A stretch of DNA of 64,000 nucleotides. Origin: Sphingobacterium sp. ML3W (GTDB lineage: Bacteria; Bacteroidota; Bacteroidia; Sphingobacteriales; Sphingobacteriaceae). A program made the position numbers and the translations under genes. Below the pieces are notes generated by a model. It ran no database searches. It was given only the letters and a program-made list of their open reading frames with translations, and had not been told where the DNA came from. This document shows positions 34,969-42,937 of the stretch, piece after piece. Location of the stretch: positions 3,162,001 through 3,226,000 of the forward strand of contig NZ_CP009278.1 in NCBI RefSeq assembly GCF_000747525.1. The letters run 5' to 3'. The stretch's first letter is position 1. Each line of letters opens with the position of its first letter.

Positions 34969-35685
34969 ATGCAAACACGTAGAAACTTCCTTAACAACAC
35001 CGCTAAAGCAACATTGGCTGTTGCTGTATCGGGCAGTGTTTTAAATAATCTAGCTCAAGCTGAACCTGCACGTAATCAAGCCGCTCCCCTTTCTTTTAGT
35101 CAAATTAAATTACCCTATTCATATTCCGAATTGGAACCTAATATTGATGCTTTGACAATGGAAATCCATTACACAAAACATCATACAGCATATATCAAAG
35201 CGATCAATGAAGCTATTCTAACGGAAAATATTTCAGAAACATCCGAAGAGCAATTGTTAGCAAATATTTCAAAATATTCAGCCAAAGCACGTAACAATGC
35301 TGGTGGCGCTTGGAATCATAATTTCTTCTGGGAAAATTTAGCCGCAAATACAACTGAGCCTTCTGAAAAAGTAGTACAACTTATCAATGCATCTTTTGGG
35401 ACGATTGATAAATTTAAAGAAGAATTTACGGCTGCTGCAATGTCAAGATTTGGTTCCGGATGGGCATGGTTAATATTAGATGACGCTGGTAAATTACAGA
35501 TAACATCAACAGCCAACCAAGATAATCCGTTAATGGACGTAGTAGAACAAAGGGGAATACCAGTTTTGGCCCTTGATGTATGGGAACATGCTTATTATTT
35601 ACATTATCAAAATAAAAGAGCAGACTACATTAAAAACTGGTGGAATATCGTGAATTGGAAAAAAGTCCACGAAAGACTTGCATAA
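34969..35685 (+). CDS. Fe/Mn superoxide dismutase with a Tat signal peptide
   Basis: The 238-residue enzyme converts superoxide to H2O2 and O2. Metal ligands are H67 (EIHYTKHH), H117 (WNHNFFW), D203 and H207 (DVWEHAYYLHY). Unlike usual cytoplasmic forms, it has an N-terminal extension with twin arginines R4-R5 in TRRNFL, a hydrophobic stretch and a cleavage site near AQA (31), the mark of Tat export. It therefore probably folds with its metal in the cytoplasm and works in the periplasm. The metal (Fe or Mn) is not settled by the residues seen. Confidence 0.9.
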   Translation: MQTRRNFLNNTAKATLAVAVSGSVLNNLAQAEPARNQAAPLSFSQIKLPYSYSELEPNIDALTMEIHYTKHHTAYIKAINEAILTENISETSEEQLLANISKYSAKARNNAGGAWNHNFFWENLAANTTEPSEKVVQLINASFGTIDKFKEEFTAAAMSRFGSGWAWLILDDAGKLQITSTANQDNPLMDVVEQRGIPVLALDVWEHAYYLHYQNKRADYIKNWWNIVNWKKVHERLA

Positions 35686-35771
35686 TACGATAAAATGAAA
35701 CGATTTAAGCTTGAAGGTAATATTCGAGTCTGGATAGTTTCATTACCTTAAAAAGGTAAAATATTAAACTG

Positions 35772-35803
35772 AAAATGTCTTCCAAATTGGAAGACATTTC
35801 TTT
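35772..35803. terminator. bidirectional terminator
   Basis: AAATGTCTTCCAA and TTGGAAGACATTT form a 13-bp perfect stem with a two-base centre. It serves the convergent superoxide dismutase and SRPBCC genes. Confidence 0.75.
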
Positions 35804-35838
35804 ATAGACTGAAAATTTCAGGTTAACATAGGGATAAA

Positions 35839-36237
35839 TTATCCTAAAATCTCTTTCAATTTATTCACTTGAAAATCAGCTAGTTTTTGCAGTGGACCTG
35901 AAGCGACCATTTTCATCATCATATTCAAATCCGCTTCAATAGTAAATGTGACCATTGTTATATCAGCCGAAACGGTTGACAAAATCCAGTTTAAAGTAAC
36001 ATCAAAAGGAGCTTTTTCAGATGGCACTAATTTTATTAATTGATTTTCTACCCTTTCATCAACTTTCAAAGCTAACTTGGCCATGTTCTGAATTGTAAAA
36101 CGGGCTTCATCATTGGTTGAGGACCAATTATAAATATTTTCAGGCATCAATTGCTCATGATTATTCAAATCTGTCAAAAAAGCATATACCTCTTGAACGG
36201 ACTTTTCAATCGTTACATTATTCTGAATAGTTGTCAT
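35839..36237 (-). CDS. SRPBCC-fold protein (START-like)
   Basis: The 132-residue protein has the START/SRPBCC pattern: NVTIEKSVQEVYAFLTDLNN at the N-terminus, a central beta sheet and a long C-terminal helix (MMKMVASGPLQKLADFQVNKL). Such proteins bind hydrophobic ligands or lipids; a precise role is not known. Its gene starts 18 bases after the pyrE stop, so it is co-transcribed with pyrE. I recall this pairing in other Bacteroidota. Confidence 0.75.
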   Translation of the reverse strand: MTTIQNNVTIEKSVQEVYAFLTDLNNHEQLMPENIYNWSSTNDEARFTIQNMAKLALKVDERVENQLIKLVPSEKAPFDVTLNWILSTVSADITMVTFTIEADLNMMMKMVASGPLQKLADFQVNKLKEILG

Positions 36238-36255
36238 ATAAATATCTTATTATCT

Positions 36256-36903
36256 TTAAACTGTTTGAGACCAAGTTGAAGGATTTTTTCTCCAATCTTT
36301 CAGCAACTCTACATCTTCTTCGAAAATAAAACCATTTTCTGCAGCCACTTGAATCATAGAATCGTAATCACAAAGGCTATGGAAAGTACATTTTGCCTCA
36401 GCAAAATTCTTCGCAGCTTCATCCAACCCATAGGTAAAGATAGAAACTAAACCTACTACATTACATCCAGCTTCGCGCAATGCTTTTACTGCAACTAAAC
36501 TACTTTTACCCGTAGATACTAAATCCTCGATAACAACAACACGCTGTCCGCTAACAACTTCACCTTCAATCATATTTTGACGACCGTGGTCCTTAGCACT
36601 ACTTCTTACATAAGAAAATGGTAAACCCAAATCTTGTGCAACTAATACCCCTTGTGGAATACCTGCAGTAGCGACACCAGAGATCATATCCACTGATCCA
36701 AATTCATCTTGAATCAATTTTGAAAGCTTCTGACGTATGTACGTACGGATTGCTGGATACGATAAAGTAATACGATTATCACAATAAATTGGAGACTTCC
36801 AACCCGATGCCCAAGTAAAAGGGTTTTTAGGTTGCAATTTTATTGCTTTAATTTGCAATAAGGATTCAGCAACTTTTTGTTCAACCTCATTTAAATTATT
36901 CAT
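36256..36903 (-). CDS. pyrE: orotate phosphoribosyltransferase
   Basis: The 215-residue enzyme joins orotate and PRPP to orotidine 5'-phosphate in pyrimidine synthesis. It has FTWASGWKSPIYCDNR at the N-terminus, the flexible loop region and the PRPP-binding motif VVVIEDLVSTGKSS (about 126-139). A -7 box TAAATTTG ends four bases before its ATG, so the mRNA should be leaderless. The divergent NUDIX gene begins 23 bases away. Confidence 0.95.
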   Translation of the reverse strand: MNNLNEVEQKVAESLLQIKAIKLQPKNPFTWASGWKSPIYCDNRITLSYPAIRTYIRQKLSKLIQDEFGSVDMISGVATAGIPQGVLVAQDLGLPFSYVRSSAKDHGRQNMIEGEVVSGQRVVVIEDLVSTGKSSLVAVKALREAGCNVVGLVSIFTYGLDEAAKNFAEAKCTFHSLCDYDSMIQVAAENGFIFEEDVELLKDWRKNPSTWSQTV

Positions 36904-36907
36904 GTCG

Positions 36908-36915
36908 CAAATTTA
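36908..36915 (-). promoter_or_regulatory. -7 box four bases before pyrE ATG (TAAATTTG)
   Basis: On the minus strand TAAATTTG, CGAC, ATG. No good -33 element at 19-20 bases was seen. Confidence 0.6.
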
Positions 36916-36925
36916 TAAAATTTAT

Positions 36926-37513
36926 ATGAACCAATCTGTGCTAATTTTGGCAGATTTTGTTCCTACGGGCGTTAAAAACCCCCAAACTATTGATGTTCAA
37001 GATATTGAATTGGAAAAACTTTTTAAATTATCTGAACAAAATGACATTCCCAAATCATTTCTATATATACACAAGGATTGCGAATTGGTTTTTCACAAAT
37101 TAAAAGAAAATAATAAAATCATTAAAGCCGCTGGCGGACTGGTCAAAAATGGCGAAGGTGACTATTTATTTATCTTTCGATTGGGCAAATGGGACCTTCC
37201 AAAAGGAAAGGTGGAAAGCCATGAAAAGATGAAAGAAGCAGCTGTGAGAGAAGTAGAAGAAGAATGTGGTTTAAAAATTGATTACCTGGGAAAAAAAATA
37301 CAAACCTCGTATCATACCTACTATTTACGCAATGGTGAATTTGTGTTAAAACAAACAAACTGGTATGAAATGGGTGCCAATAAAATACCGAAACTCATAC
37401 CACAGACAGAGGAAGATATTACACAAGCAGAATGGCTTGATATCCATAGTATAAAACAAGTCAAACAAAACACCTATCCGATAATAGCTAATATTTTGGA
37501 TGAAAACTTGTAA
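36926..37513 (+). CDS. NUDIX hydrolase
   Basis: The 195-residue protein has a complete NUDIX box, G-x5-E-x7-REVEEECGL, in GKVESHEKMKEAAV then REVEEECGLKID (about residues 93-118). It hydrolyses a nucleoside diphosphate linked to another group; the substrate is unknown. The N-terminal 60 residues form an extra domain seen in Bacteroidota members. The frame also allows ATG 36902, which would overlap the pyrE start; ATG 36926 gives a more natural N-terminus (MNQSVLILADFVPTG). Confidence 0.87.
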   Translation: MNQSVLILADFVPTGVKNPQTIDVQDIELEKLFKLSEQNDIPKSFLYIHKDCELVFHKLKENNKIIKAAGGLVKNGEGDYLFIFRLGKWDLPKGKVESHEKMKEAAVREVEEECGLKIDYLGKKIQTSYHTYYLRNGEFVLKQTNWYEMGANKIPKLIPQTEEDITQAEWLDIHSIKQVKQNTYPIIANILDENL

Positions 37514-37528
37514 AAATTTTAAATTATA

Positions 37529-37562
37529 TTGACATTCATCAATACTGCAATAGTTAACTTTG
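37529..37562 (+). promoter_or_regulatory. -7 box four bases before SDR ATG (TAACTTTG), with TTGAC upstream
   Basis: TAACTTTG at 37555-37562 ends four bases before ATG 37567. TTGAC at 37529 is a possible -33 element, about 22 bases upstream. Confidence 0.55.
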
Positions 37563-37566
37563 TAAT

Positions 37567-38283
37567 ATGGAAAATATAGCTGGTAAAAAAGCATTAGTAA
37601 CAGGTGGTTCACGTGGATTGGGAAAAGCAACTGCCATTGCATTAGCAAAAGAGGGAGTTCATGTTGCTATTACAGGCCGCAATGAAGAACAATTGAAATT
37701 GACAGTTAAAGAATTGCAAGATTTAGGCGTAACTGCCACCTATGCAGTTTTTGATGTTTCCAATTTGGCAAACGTTCAGCATGAAATTGAAAAGTTAAAC
37801 ACATCATTTGGCACATTTGATATTGTCATCAACAATGCTGGTATTGCTTCATTTGGCTCACTATTAGATATGGATCCAGAAACATGGACCAACATCATCA
37901 ATACCAATGTGCTGGGTAGTTATTATGTAACAAAGGCTCTTTTACCACAATTAGTGGAAAAAAATGAAGGTGATATTATCTTTGTTTCTTCAACCGCAGG
38001 ATTAAATGGTGCCGCTACCACTTCTGCCTATAGTGCTTCTAAATTTGCCGTCATCGGTATGGCAGATTCATTAATGCGTGAGGTACGCAAACACAATATC
38101 CGTGTATGTACCTTGATGCCGAGCACAATTGCGTCGGATATGTCTAAAGACCTAGGTCTGACAGACGGAGATCCAGATTCTGTGTTACAACCAGAGGATT
38201 TTGCAGAATTAATCATTGCCAATTTAAAGTTGCCAAGAAGAGCCATGTTAAAATCGGCATCGCTATGGTCAACAAACCCTTAA
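37567..38283 (+). CDS. short-chain dehydrogenase/reductase (FabG-like)
   Basis: The 238-residue Rossmann enzyme has GGSRGLGKA near residue 13 (NADP(H) binding; R after the glycine motif), NNAGIASFG near 89, catalytic S140-area SSTAGLNG and the YSASK motif near 155. This is the FabG/3-oxoacyl-ACP reductase-like SDR class. It stands alone and is not beside fatty-acid genes, so the substrate is open. Confidence 0.88.
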   Translation: MENIAGKKALVTGGSRGLGKATAIALAKEGVHVAITGRNEEQLKLTVKELQDLGVTATYAVFDVSNLANVQHEIEKLNTSFGTFDIVINNAGIASFGSLLDMDPETWTNIINTNVLGSYYVTKALLPQLVEKNEGDIIFVSSTAGLNGAATTSAYSASKFAVIGMADSLMREVRKHNIRVCTLMPSTIASDMSKDLGLTDGDPDSVLQPEDFAELIIANLKLPRRAMLKSASLWSTNP

Positions 38284-38291
38284 TAAGATTT

Positions 38292-38318
38292 AAAGGAGCT
38301 TTTGCTCCTTTTTTTATT
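38292..38318 (+). terminator. rho-independent terminator
   Basis: AAAGGAGC, loop TTTT, GCTCCTTT, followed by TTTTA. Confidence 0.8.
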
Positions 38319-38337
38319 TTCATATTAGCCCTTTCAT

Positions 38338-39402
38338 ATGAGCATTTTATTTTCACCACTTACGCTAAAAAACATCACCCTAAAAAACCGGCTGGTAGTC
38401 TCTCCTATGTGTCAGTATTCGGCAACGGACGGTTTTGCTAACAATTGGCATTTGGTACATTTAGGTCAATTTGCAACTGGAGGTGCTGCCGCTGTTATAC
38501 AGGAAGCCACCGCTGTAACTCCAGCAGGAAGAATCAGTGCCGGAGACCTCGGTATCTGGAAAGATGAGCATATAGAAAAACTAAAAGAAATCACCCGCTT
38601 TATTAAGGAGAATCAGGCGATTCCAGGGATTCAATTAGCGCATGCAGGACGTAAAGCCAGTACCGGAAAACCTTGGCTCAACCATTATCAAATTGCTCCT
38701 GATCAACAGGGTGGATGGCATACTATAGCACCCTCAGCATTAGCTTTCCGGCCTGATAAAGAGGTCCCACCCCTATCCATGGCCATTGATGACATCAAAG
38801 AGACGATCATAGATTTTCAACGTGCTGCAAAAAGAGCAGTAACAGCTGGATACGATATCATCGAAATTCATGCAGCCCATGGTTACCTCATCCATCAATT
38901 CCTCTCTCCTTTATCCAATCTTAGAACTGACCAATATGGGGGTTCTTTTGAAAATAGAATCCGATTTTTATGCGAAATTGTTGATGCAATCAAAGAAGAA
39001 TTGACTACACAGTCGCTTTGGGTGCGCATATCTGCTACTGATTGGGCAGCGGGAGGATGGGACCAGCAACAATCTATTCAACTAGTCGAAGTCTTGAAGA
39101 CGAACGGCATTGAAGTAATCGATGTCTCTTCAGGTGGGGCTGTTTTGCATCAGGAAATTAAAGCTGAAAGGGATTATCAACTTCCCTTTGCCGAGTCAAT
39201 AAAGCAAAAGACAGGAGTGCTCACTGCAACCGTCGGACTTATTAAGGACGCCGAGCATGCAGAACAAATCTTACAGGATCATAAAGCGGACCTAATTATG
39301 ATCGCTAGAGCTTTTCTTAAGGATCCACATTTGCCATTTCACTTTGCAGAAGCATTAGGTACCCATATTGATTGGCCCCCACAATACGAACGCGCAAAAT
39401 AA
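38338..39402 (+). CDS. old yellow enzyme family NADH:flavin oxidoreductase (YqjM/NamA type)
   Basis: The 354-residue FMN TIM barrel reduces activated C=C bonds with NAD(P)H. YqjM-type marks are the redox-tuning cysteine in VSPMCQYSA (C25), QLAHAGRKAS, EIHAAHGYLIHQFLSPLSN and YGGSFENR, with FMN-binding ARAFLKDPHLPF near the end. It is followed six bases later by a VOC protein gene; together they suggest detoxification of reactive electrophiles, which is inference. Confidence 0.92.
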   Translation: MSILFSPLTLKNITLKNRLVVSPMCQYSATDGFANNWHLVHLGQFATGGAAAVIQEATAVTPAGRISAGDLGIWKDEHIEKLKEITRFIKENQAIPGIQLAHAGRKASTGKPWLNHYQIAPDQQGGWHTIAPSALAFRPDKEVPPLSMAIDDIKETIIDFQRAAKRAVTAGYDIIEIHAAHGYLIHQFLSPLSNLRTDQYGGSFENRIRFLCEIVDAIKEELTTQSLWVRISATDWAAGGWDQQQSIQLVEVLKTNGIEVIDVSSGGAVLHQEIKAERDYQLPFAESIKQKTGVLTATVGLIKDAEHAEQILQDHKADLIMIARAFLKDPHLPFHFAEALGTHIDWPPQYERAK

Positions 39403-39408
39403 CGCTAT

Positions 39409-39801
39409 ATGTCATTAAATTTACAACAGGTACACCACATCGCTATTCTATGTAGTGACTACGATAAATCCAAAAACTTCTATACGACAATACTTGGATT
39501 GACCATCATACAGGAGGTGTACCGCGAAGAACGAGACTCTTACAAATTAGACTTAGCCTTGAATGGCACATACATCATCGAATTGTTTTCATTCCCCAAT
39601 CCTCCAAAACGTCCATCCAGACCCGAGGCCGTAGGGTTAAGGCACTTGGCTTTTGCAGTTCATGATATTGAAAAAGAAGTCAAAAATTTACAACAATTGG
39701 ATATAAGAGTAGAACCGATCCGAATAGATGAATTAACAAACAAAAAATTCACCTTCTTTGAAGATCCCGATGGTTTACCACTCGAGCTTTACGAAAATTA
39801 A
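39409..39801 (+). CDS. VOC-family (glyoxalase I-like) protein
   Basis: The 130-residue protein has the paired beta-alpha-beta-beta-beta modules of the vicinal oxygen chelate fold. Metal-ligand positions are suggested by HHIAILCSDYDKSKNFY near the N-terminus, GTYIIELFSFP, LRHLAFAVHDIEKE and a C-terminal EDPDGLPLELYEN. It resembles the YaeR/GloA-like branch. The substrate is not known; it is co-transcribed with the old yellow enzyme gene. Confidence 0.87.
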   Translation: MSLNLQQVHHIAILCSDYDKSKNFYTTILGLTIIQEVYREERDSYKLDLALNGTYIIELFSFPNPPKRPSRPEAVGLRHLAFAVHDIEKEVKNLQQLDIRVEPIRIDELTNKKFTFFEDPDGLPLELYEN

Positions 39802-39811
39802 CATCTATTTA

Positions 39812-39841
39812 GGCTAGCTACCATTTGAGCTAGCTTTTTTA
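39812..39841 (+). terminator. rho-independent terminator
   Basis: GCTAGCT, an eight-base loop, AGCTAGC, then TTTTTT. Confidence 0.75.
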
Positions 39842-39920
39842 TTCCTTTCCAAAAAATTTATCAGCAATATTTGATATATTTCCGCTATAAAATAATTCTT
39901 GTCGGTAGCAGAGATATCGA

Positions 39921-39928
39921 TAAATTTG
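39921..39928 (+). promoter_or_regulatory. -7 promoter box (TAAATTTG)
   Basis: A consensus TAAATTTG about 90 bases before the AI-2E transporter start. Confidence 0.45.
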
Positions 39929-40016
39929 TTTTATATTATGATGCAATCAGATAAAACAAATTTATCTGATTTTAGCAAATAAAGTGCTTAGTATTTATTA
40001 TTCTGAGGAACCGGCC

Positions 40017-41102
40017 ATGAAATACAAACAAATAAATAACAATTCGATCAATCAGATCATGTTGATCACGATCATCCTCCTGATCTGTATATTGATATTC
40101 AAAAACTTATCCTATTATCTACCCGGTTTTTTAGGAGCAATTACCCTTTACATCCTTTTCAGAAACATCTATTTTACGTTAACGGAAAAGAAAAAGTGGA
40201 ATAAATCCCTAGCCAGCATCTTCCTCATCGTATTATCGATTATATTCATTGTATTTCCGCTATGGGGACTTATTAACTATCTGCTTCCACAATTGGAACA
40301 ACTAATTCTCAATCAAAAAGATATTCTTTCCAAGTTTGATTCCGTAAAAGACTATATGCAGGATAAGCCCGTTTTGAAAAACATTGACTTATCCGATCAA
40401 GCTATCCTCAATTCGCTACAGAAACTAGCAAAATACATCCCTAACCTTTTAAATTCAGTAGCAGAGACTGTAATTAATATAATTGTAGCATTCTTTGTAC
40501 TCTATTTCATGCAATACTACAGTAAGGAAATGGAATCGACAATCCTACATGCAATCCCCTTTTCTCAAAAAAGTAAAGAAGAACTGTGGAGCGAAATCAG
40601 CATGATGGTACGTTCGAATGCCATTGGAATTCCAATTTTAGGTATTTGCCAAGGAATAGTCGCAGGTATTGGCTATTGGATTTTTGGCGTTGATAGCCCC
40701 ATTTTACTAGCTATAATTACTGCAATTTCTACCATAATTCCAGTATTGGGAACAATGACCGTCTATGTTCCTACGGCAATTTACTTATTAGCCATTGGTT
40801 CTACCGGAAACGCCATCGGTTTGGCCTTGTATGGTTTTATCTTAATAGGCGGAATTGACAATGTACTCCGCTTCACGATTTTGAGAAAACTTGGTGATGT
40901 ACCACCGCTCATTACGGTTTTCGGAGTCTTATTAGGATTGAATCTATTTGGTATGTTGGGGCTGATTTTTGGCCCACTTATTATTTCATCTGTACGCGTG
41001 CTACTGAAAGTATACAACAATGAATACGGTAGAGGAAAATCACAAATTATCGAATCCACCTCACTAGAAAATTATGACAATGATAATAATACCATAACCT
41101 GA
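40017..41102 (+). CDS. AI-2E family transporter (PerM-like)
   Basis: The 361-residue membrane protein has the seven to eight helices of the family, with a helical cytoplasmic-like insert (about 95-140) and the conserved pore-like region near PVLGTMTVYVPTAIYLL and GGIDNVLRFTILRKLGDVPPLI. Members export varied small molecules or Na+; AI-2 transport itself is rarely shown. ATG 40017 is preferred over GTG 39984 because GAGGA lies seven bases upstream of it. Confidence 0.88.
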   Translation: MKYKQINNNSINQIMLITIILLICILIFKNLSYYLPGFLGAITLYILFRNIYFTLTEKKKWNKSLASIFLIVLSIIFIVFPLWGLINYLLPQLEQLILNQKDILSKFDSVKDYMQDKPVLKNIDLSDQAILNSLQKLAKYIPNLLNSVAETVINIIVAFFVLYFMQYYSKEMESTILHAIPFSQKSKEELWSEISMMVRSNAIGIPILGICQGIVAGIGYWIFGVDSPILLAIITAISTIIPVLGTMTVYVPTAIYLLAIGSTGNAIGLALYGFILIGGIDNVLRFTILRKLGDVPPLITVFGVLLGLNLFGMLGLIFGPLIISSVRVLLKVYNNEYGRGKSQIIESTSLENYDNDNNTIT

Positions 41103-41167
41103 TAGATCAATTATACAGTACAATGTCATTAATCGCCTTTTTTAAGGTTTAAATTCAATATTTTTTA

Positions 41168-41175
41168 TAGTTTTG
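41168..41175 (+). promoter_or_regulatory. -7 promoter box (TAGTTTTG)
   Basis: TAGTTTTG fits TAnnTTTG and lies 25 bases before ATG 41201. Confidence 0.5.
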
Positions 41176-41200
41176 ATAGATAAATTGATACCCCATTACC

Positions 41201-41809
41201 ATGAATAAAAAATTAATATTAGGCATAACAGGAATTTTCACAGCGTCCCTGCTATTCTCTTGCAATTCTAATAATAAGACGCAACAAACGACAGCGACCG
41301 AAGCACATGATGAACATGATGGGCATGACCACAGTGAGCACAATCATAGTGCACATGCAGCTCCAGCAACGACGATGCAAAAAGAGGCTGCTAAAACGCT
41401 ACCAGATTTCACCTTCTACCAATTAAAATCCGGTATTCAAGTAACAAAATCTGATGTCGCAAAAGATAGAAACACTGTTTTTCTATTATTCGATCCAGGA
41501 TGCGGACATTGTCAACAAGAAGCCGCTGCTCTAGAAAAAAACATCGATCGCCTTAAAGACATTAATATCTATTATGTTTCTATGAATGACCCAGCGTTGA
41601 TTTTAGGTTTCTTTGATAATTTTGCCCCAAAGTTATCAAAACTGAGCAATGTTGAAATTTTAGTGGATAAAAATCAAGAGTTTATTCAAAAAATACACGT
41701 GCCCAATCAATTTCCTGCAAATTATGTCTATGGAGCCGATGGTCAGCTAAAAGCACAATGGGAAGGTGATAAAAATATAAATGAAGCAATTGCTGAATTT
41801 CATAAATAA
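41201..41809 (+). CDS. thioredoxin-fold lipoprotein with a histidine-rich segment
   Basis: The 202-residue lipoprotein has a lipobox LLFSC (C21), a metal-binding-looking run of eight histidines among Asp/Glu/Ser at about 35-52 (HDEHDGHDHSEHNHSAH) and a TlpA/AhpC-like thioredoxin domain (65-202) with the redox pair CGHC (101-104) in FDPGCGHCQQE. It probably reduces or oxidises thiols in the periplasm; the histidine run suggests binding of Cu, Zn or Ni. The GAPDH gene starts nine bases after its stop. Confidence 0.82.
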   Translation: MNKKLILGITGIFTASLLFSCNSNNKTQQTTATEAHDEHDGHDHSEHNHSAHAAPATTMQKEAAKTLPDFTFYQLKSGIQVTKSDVAKDRNTVFLLFDPGCGHCQQEAAALEKNIDRLKDINIYYVSMNDPALILGFFDNFAPKLSKLSNVEILVDKNQEFIQKIHVPNQFPANYVYGADGQLKAQWEGDKNINEAIAEFHK

Positions 41810-41818
41810 CGAGCTGCC

Positions 41819-42817
41819 ATGCATATTGCAATAAATGGATTTGGACGTATTGGAAGGAATACACTACGCAATATTTTCATCAGGAATATAAATCACTTAA
41901 AGGTCGTTGCAATCAACGACCTCACTGATACGAAAACATTAGCCCACCTATTCAAATATGACTCGGTACATGGTCCCTTCACAGGTACGGTTGATTTCAA
42001 CGAAAATCACCTCATCATCAATGGACAAGAAATCTTAGTCACAAATGAGAAAAATCCACAAAATCTACCTTGGAAAACCTTAGGTATAGATGTTGTTATC
42101 GAATCAACAGGTCATTTTACAAGTAAAGAAAAAGCTAATTTACATTTGCTTGCTGGAGCAAAAAAAGTAATCATTTCTGCACCTTCCACTGATAAAGATG
42201 TACCAACAATTGTATTAGGTATAAACGACAAAGATTTTGACTTAAATGTTCCTATCCTTTCCAATGCTTCCTGTACAACCAATAATGTTGCCCCATTGGT
42301 GAAAATATTAGATGAAAACTGGGGTATCAAAGATGGTTATATCACTACGGTACATTCCATGACTGGAGATCAAAATCTACATGATGCGCCGCACCGTGAT
42401 CTACGTCGTGCACGTGCAGCATCTTCATCCATTATTCCAACAACAACAGGTGCCGCCAAGGCAATCACCAATGTATTCACACATTTAGAAGGTAAGTTAG
42501 GAGGCGCCGGAATCCGTGTTCCAGTTCTGAACGGTTCATTGACAGATTTCACCTGTACATTGACCCATCAGCCAACAGTCGCAGAAATAAACGCAAAATT
42601 TAAAGAAGCTGCTGAAGGAGAATTAAAAAATGTACTTTATTACACCGAAGATCCCATTGTATCCGTAGATATCATCAACAATCCATACTCTTGTGTTTTT
42701 GACTCCGAACTAACATCAATCGTCGGTGGTCTAGTCAAAGTAGTGGGCTGGTACGACAATGAGTTTGGATATTCCAATCGACTTGTTGATCTATTGGAAA
42801 AAATCAGCAAGCTATAA
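41819..42817 (+). CDS. gap: glyceraldehyde-3-phosphate dehydrogenase, type I
   Basis: The 332-residue glycolytic enzyme has GFGRIGRN near the start, D34 in AINDLTD (favours NAD+), catalytic C152 in SNASCTTNNVAPL, the base histidine in TTVHSMTGDQ and WYDNEFGYSNR near the end. It is directly downstream of an exported redox lipoprotein, so the two genes probably share a transcript, an unusual pairing. A second GAPDH may exist elsewhere in the genome. Confidence 0.95.
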   Translation: MHIAINGFGRIGRNTLRNIFIRNINHLKVVAINDLTDTKTLAHLFKYDSVHGPFTGTVDFNENHLIINGQEILVTNEKNPQNLPWKTLGIDVVIESTGHFTSKEKANLHLLAGAKKVIISAPSTDKDVPTIVLGINDKDFDLNVPILSNASCTTNNVAPLVKILDENWGIKDGYITTVHSMTGDQNLHDAPHRDLRRARAASSSIIPTTTGAAKAITNVFTHLEGKLGGAGIRVPVLNGSLTDFTCTLTHQPTVAEINAKFKEAAEGELKNVLYYTEDPIVSVDIINNPYSCVFDSELTSIVGGLVKVVGWYDNEFGYSNRLVDLLEKISKL

Positions 42818-42888
42818 AGTCGGCATCACCAGTATAAATAATTTTCATTTGATATGATAATTATCTCCGCAGCATCTATTTAACAAAA

Positions 42889-42916
42889 TAAAAAAGGGCC
42901 TAAAGGCCCTTTTTAT
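42889..42916. terminator. bidirectional terminator
   Basis: AAAAAGGGCC, loop TAAA, GGCCCTTTTT. It separates gap from the convergent siderophore receptor gene. Confidence 0.85.
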
Positions 42917-42937
42917 TAAAAAAATCAATAAAACTTT

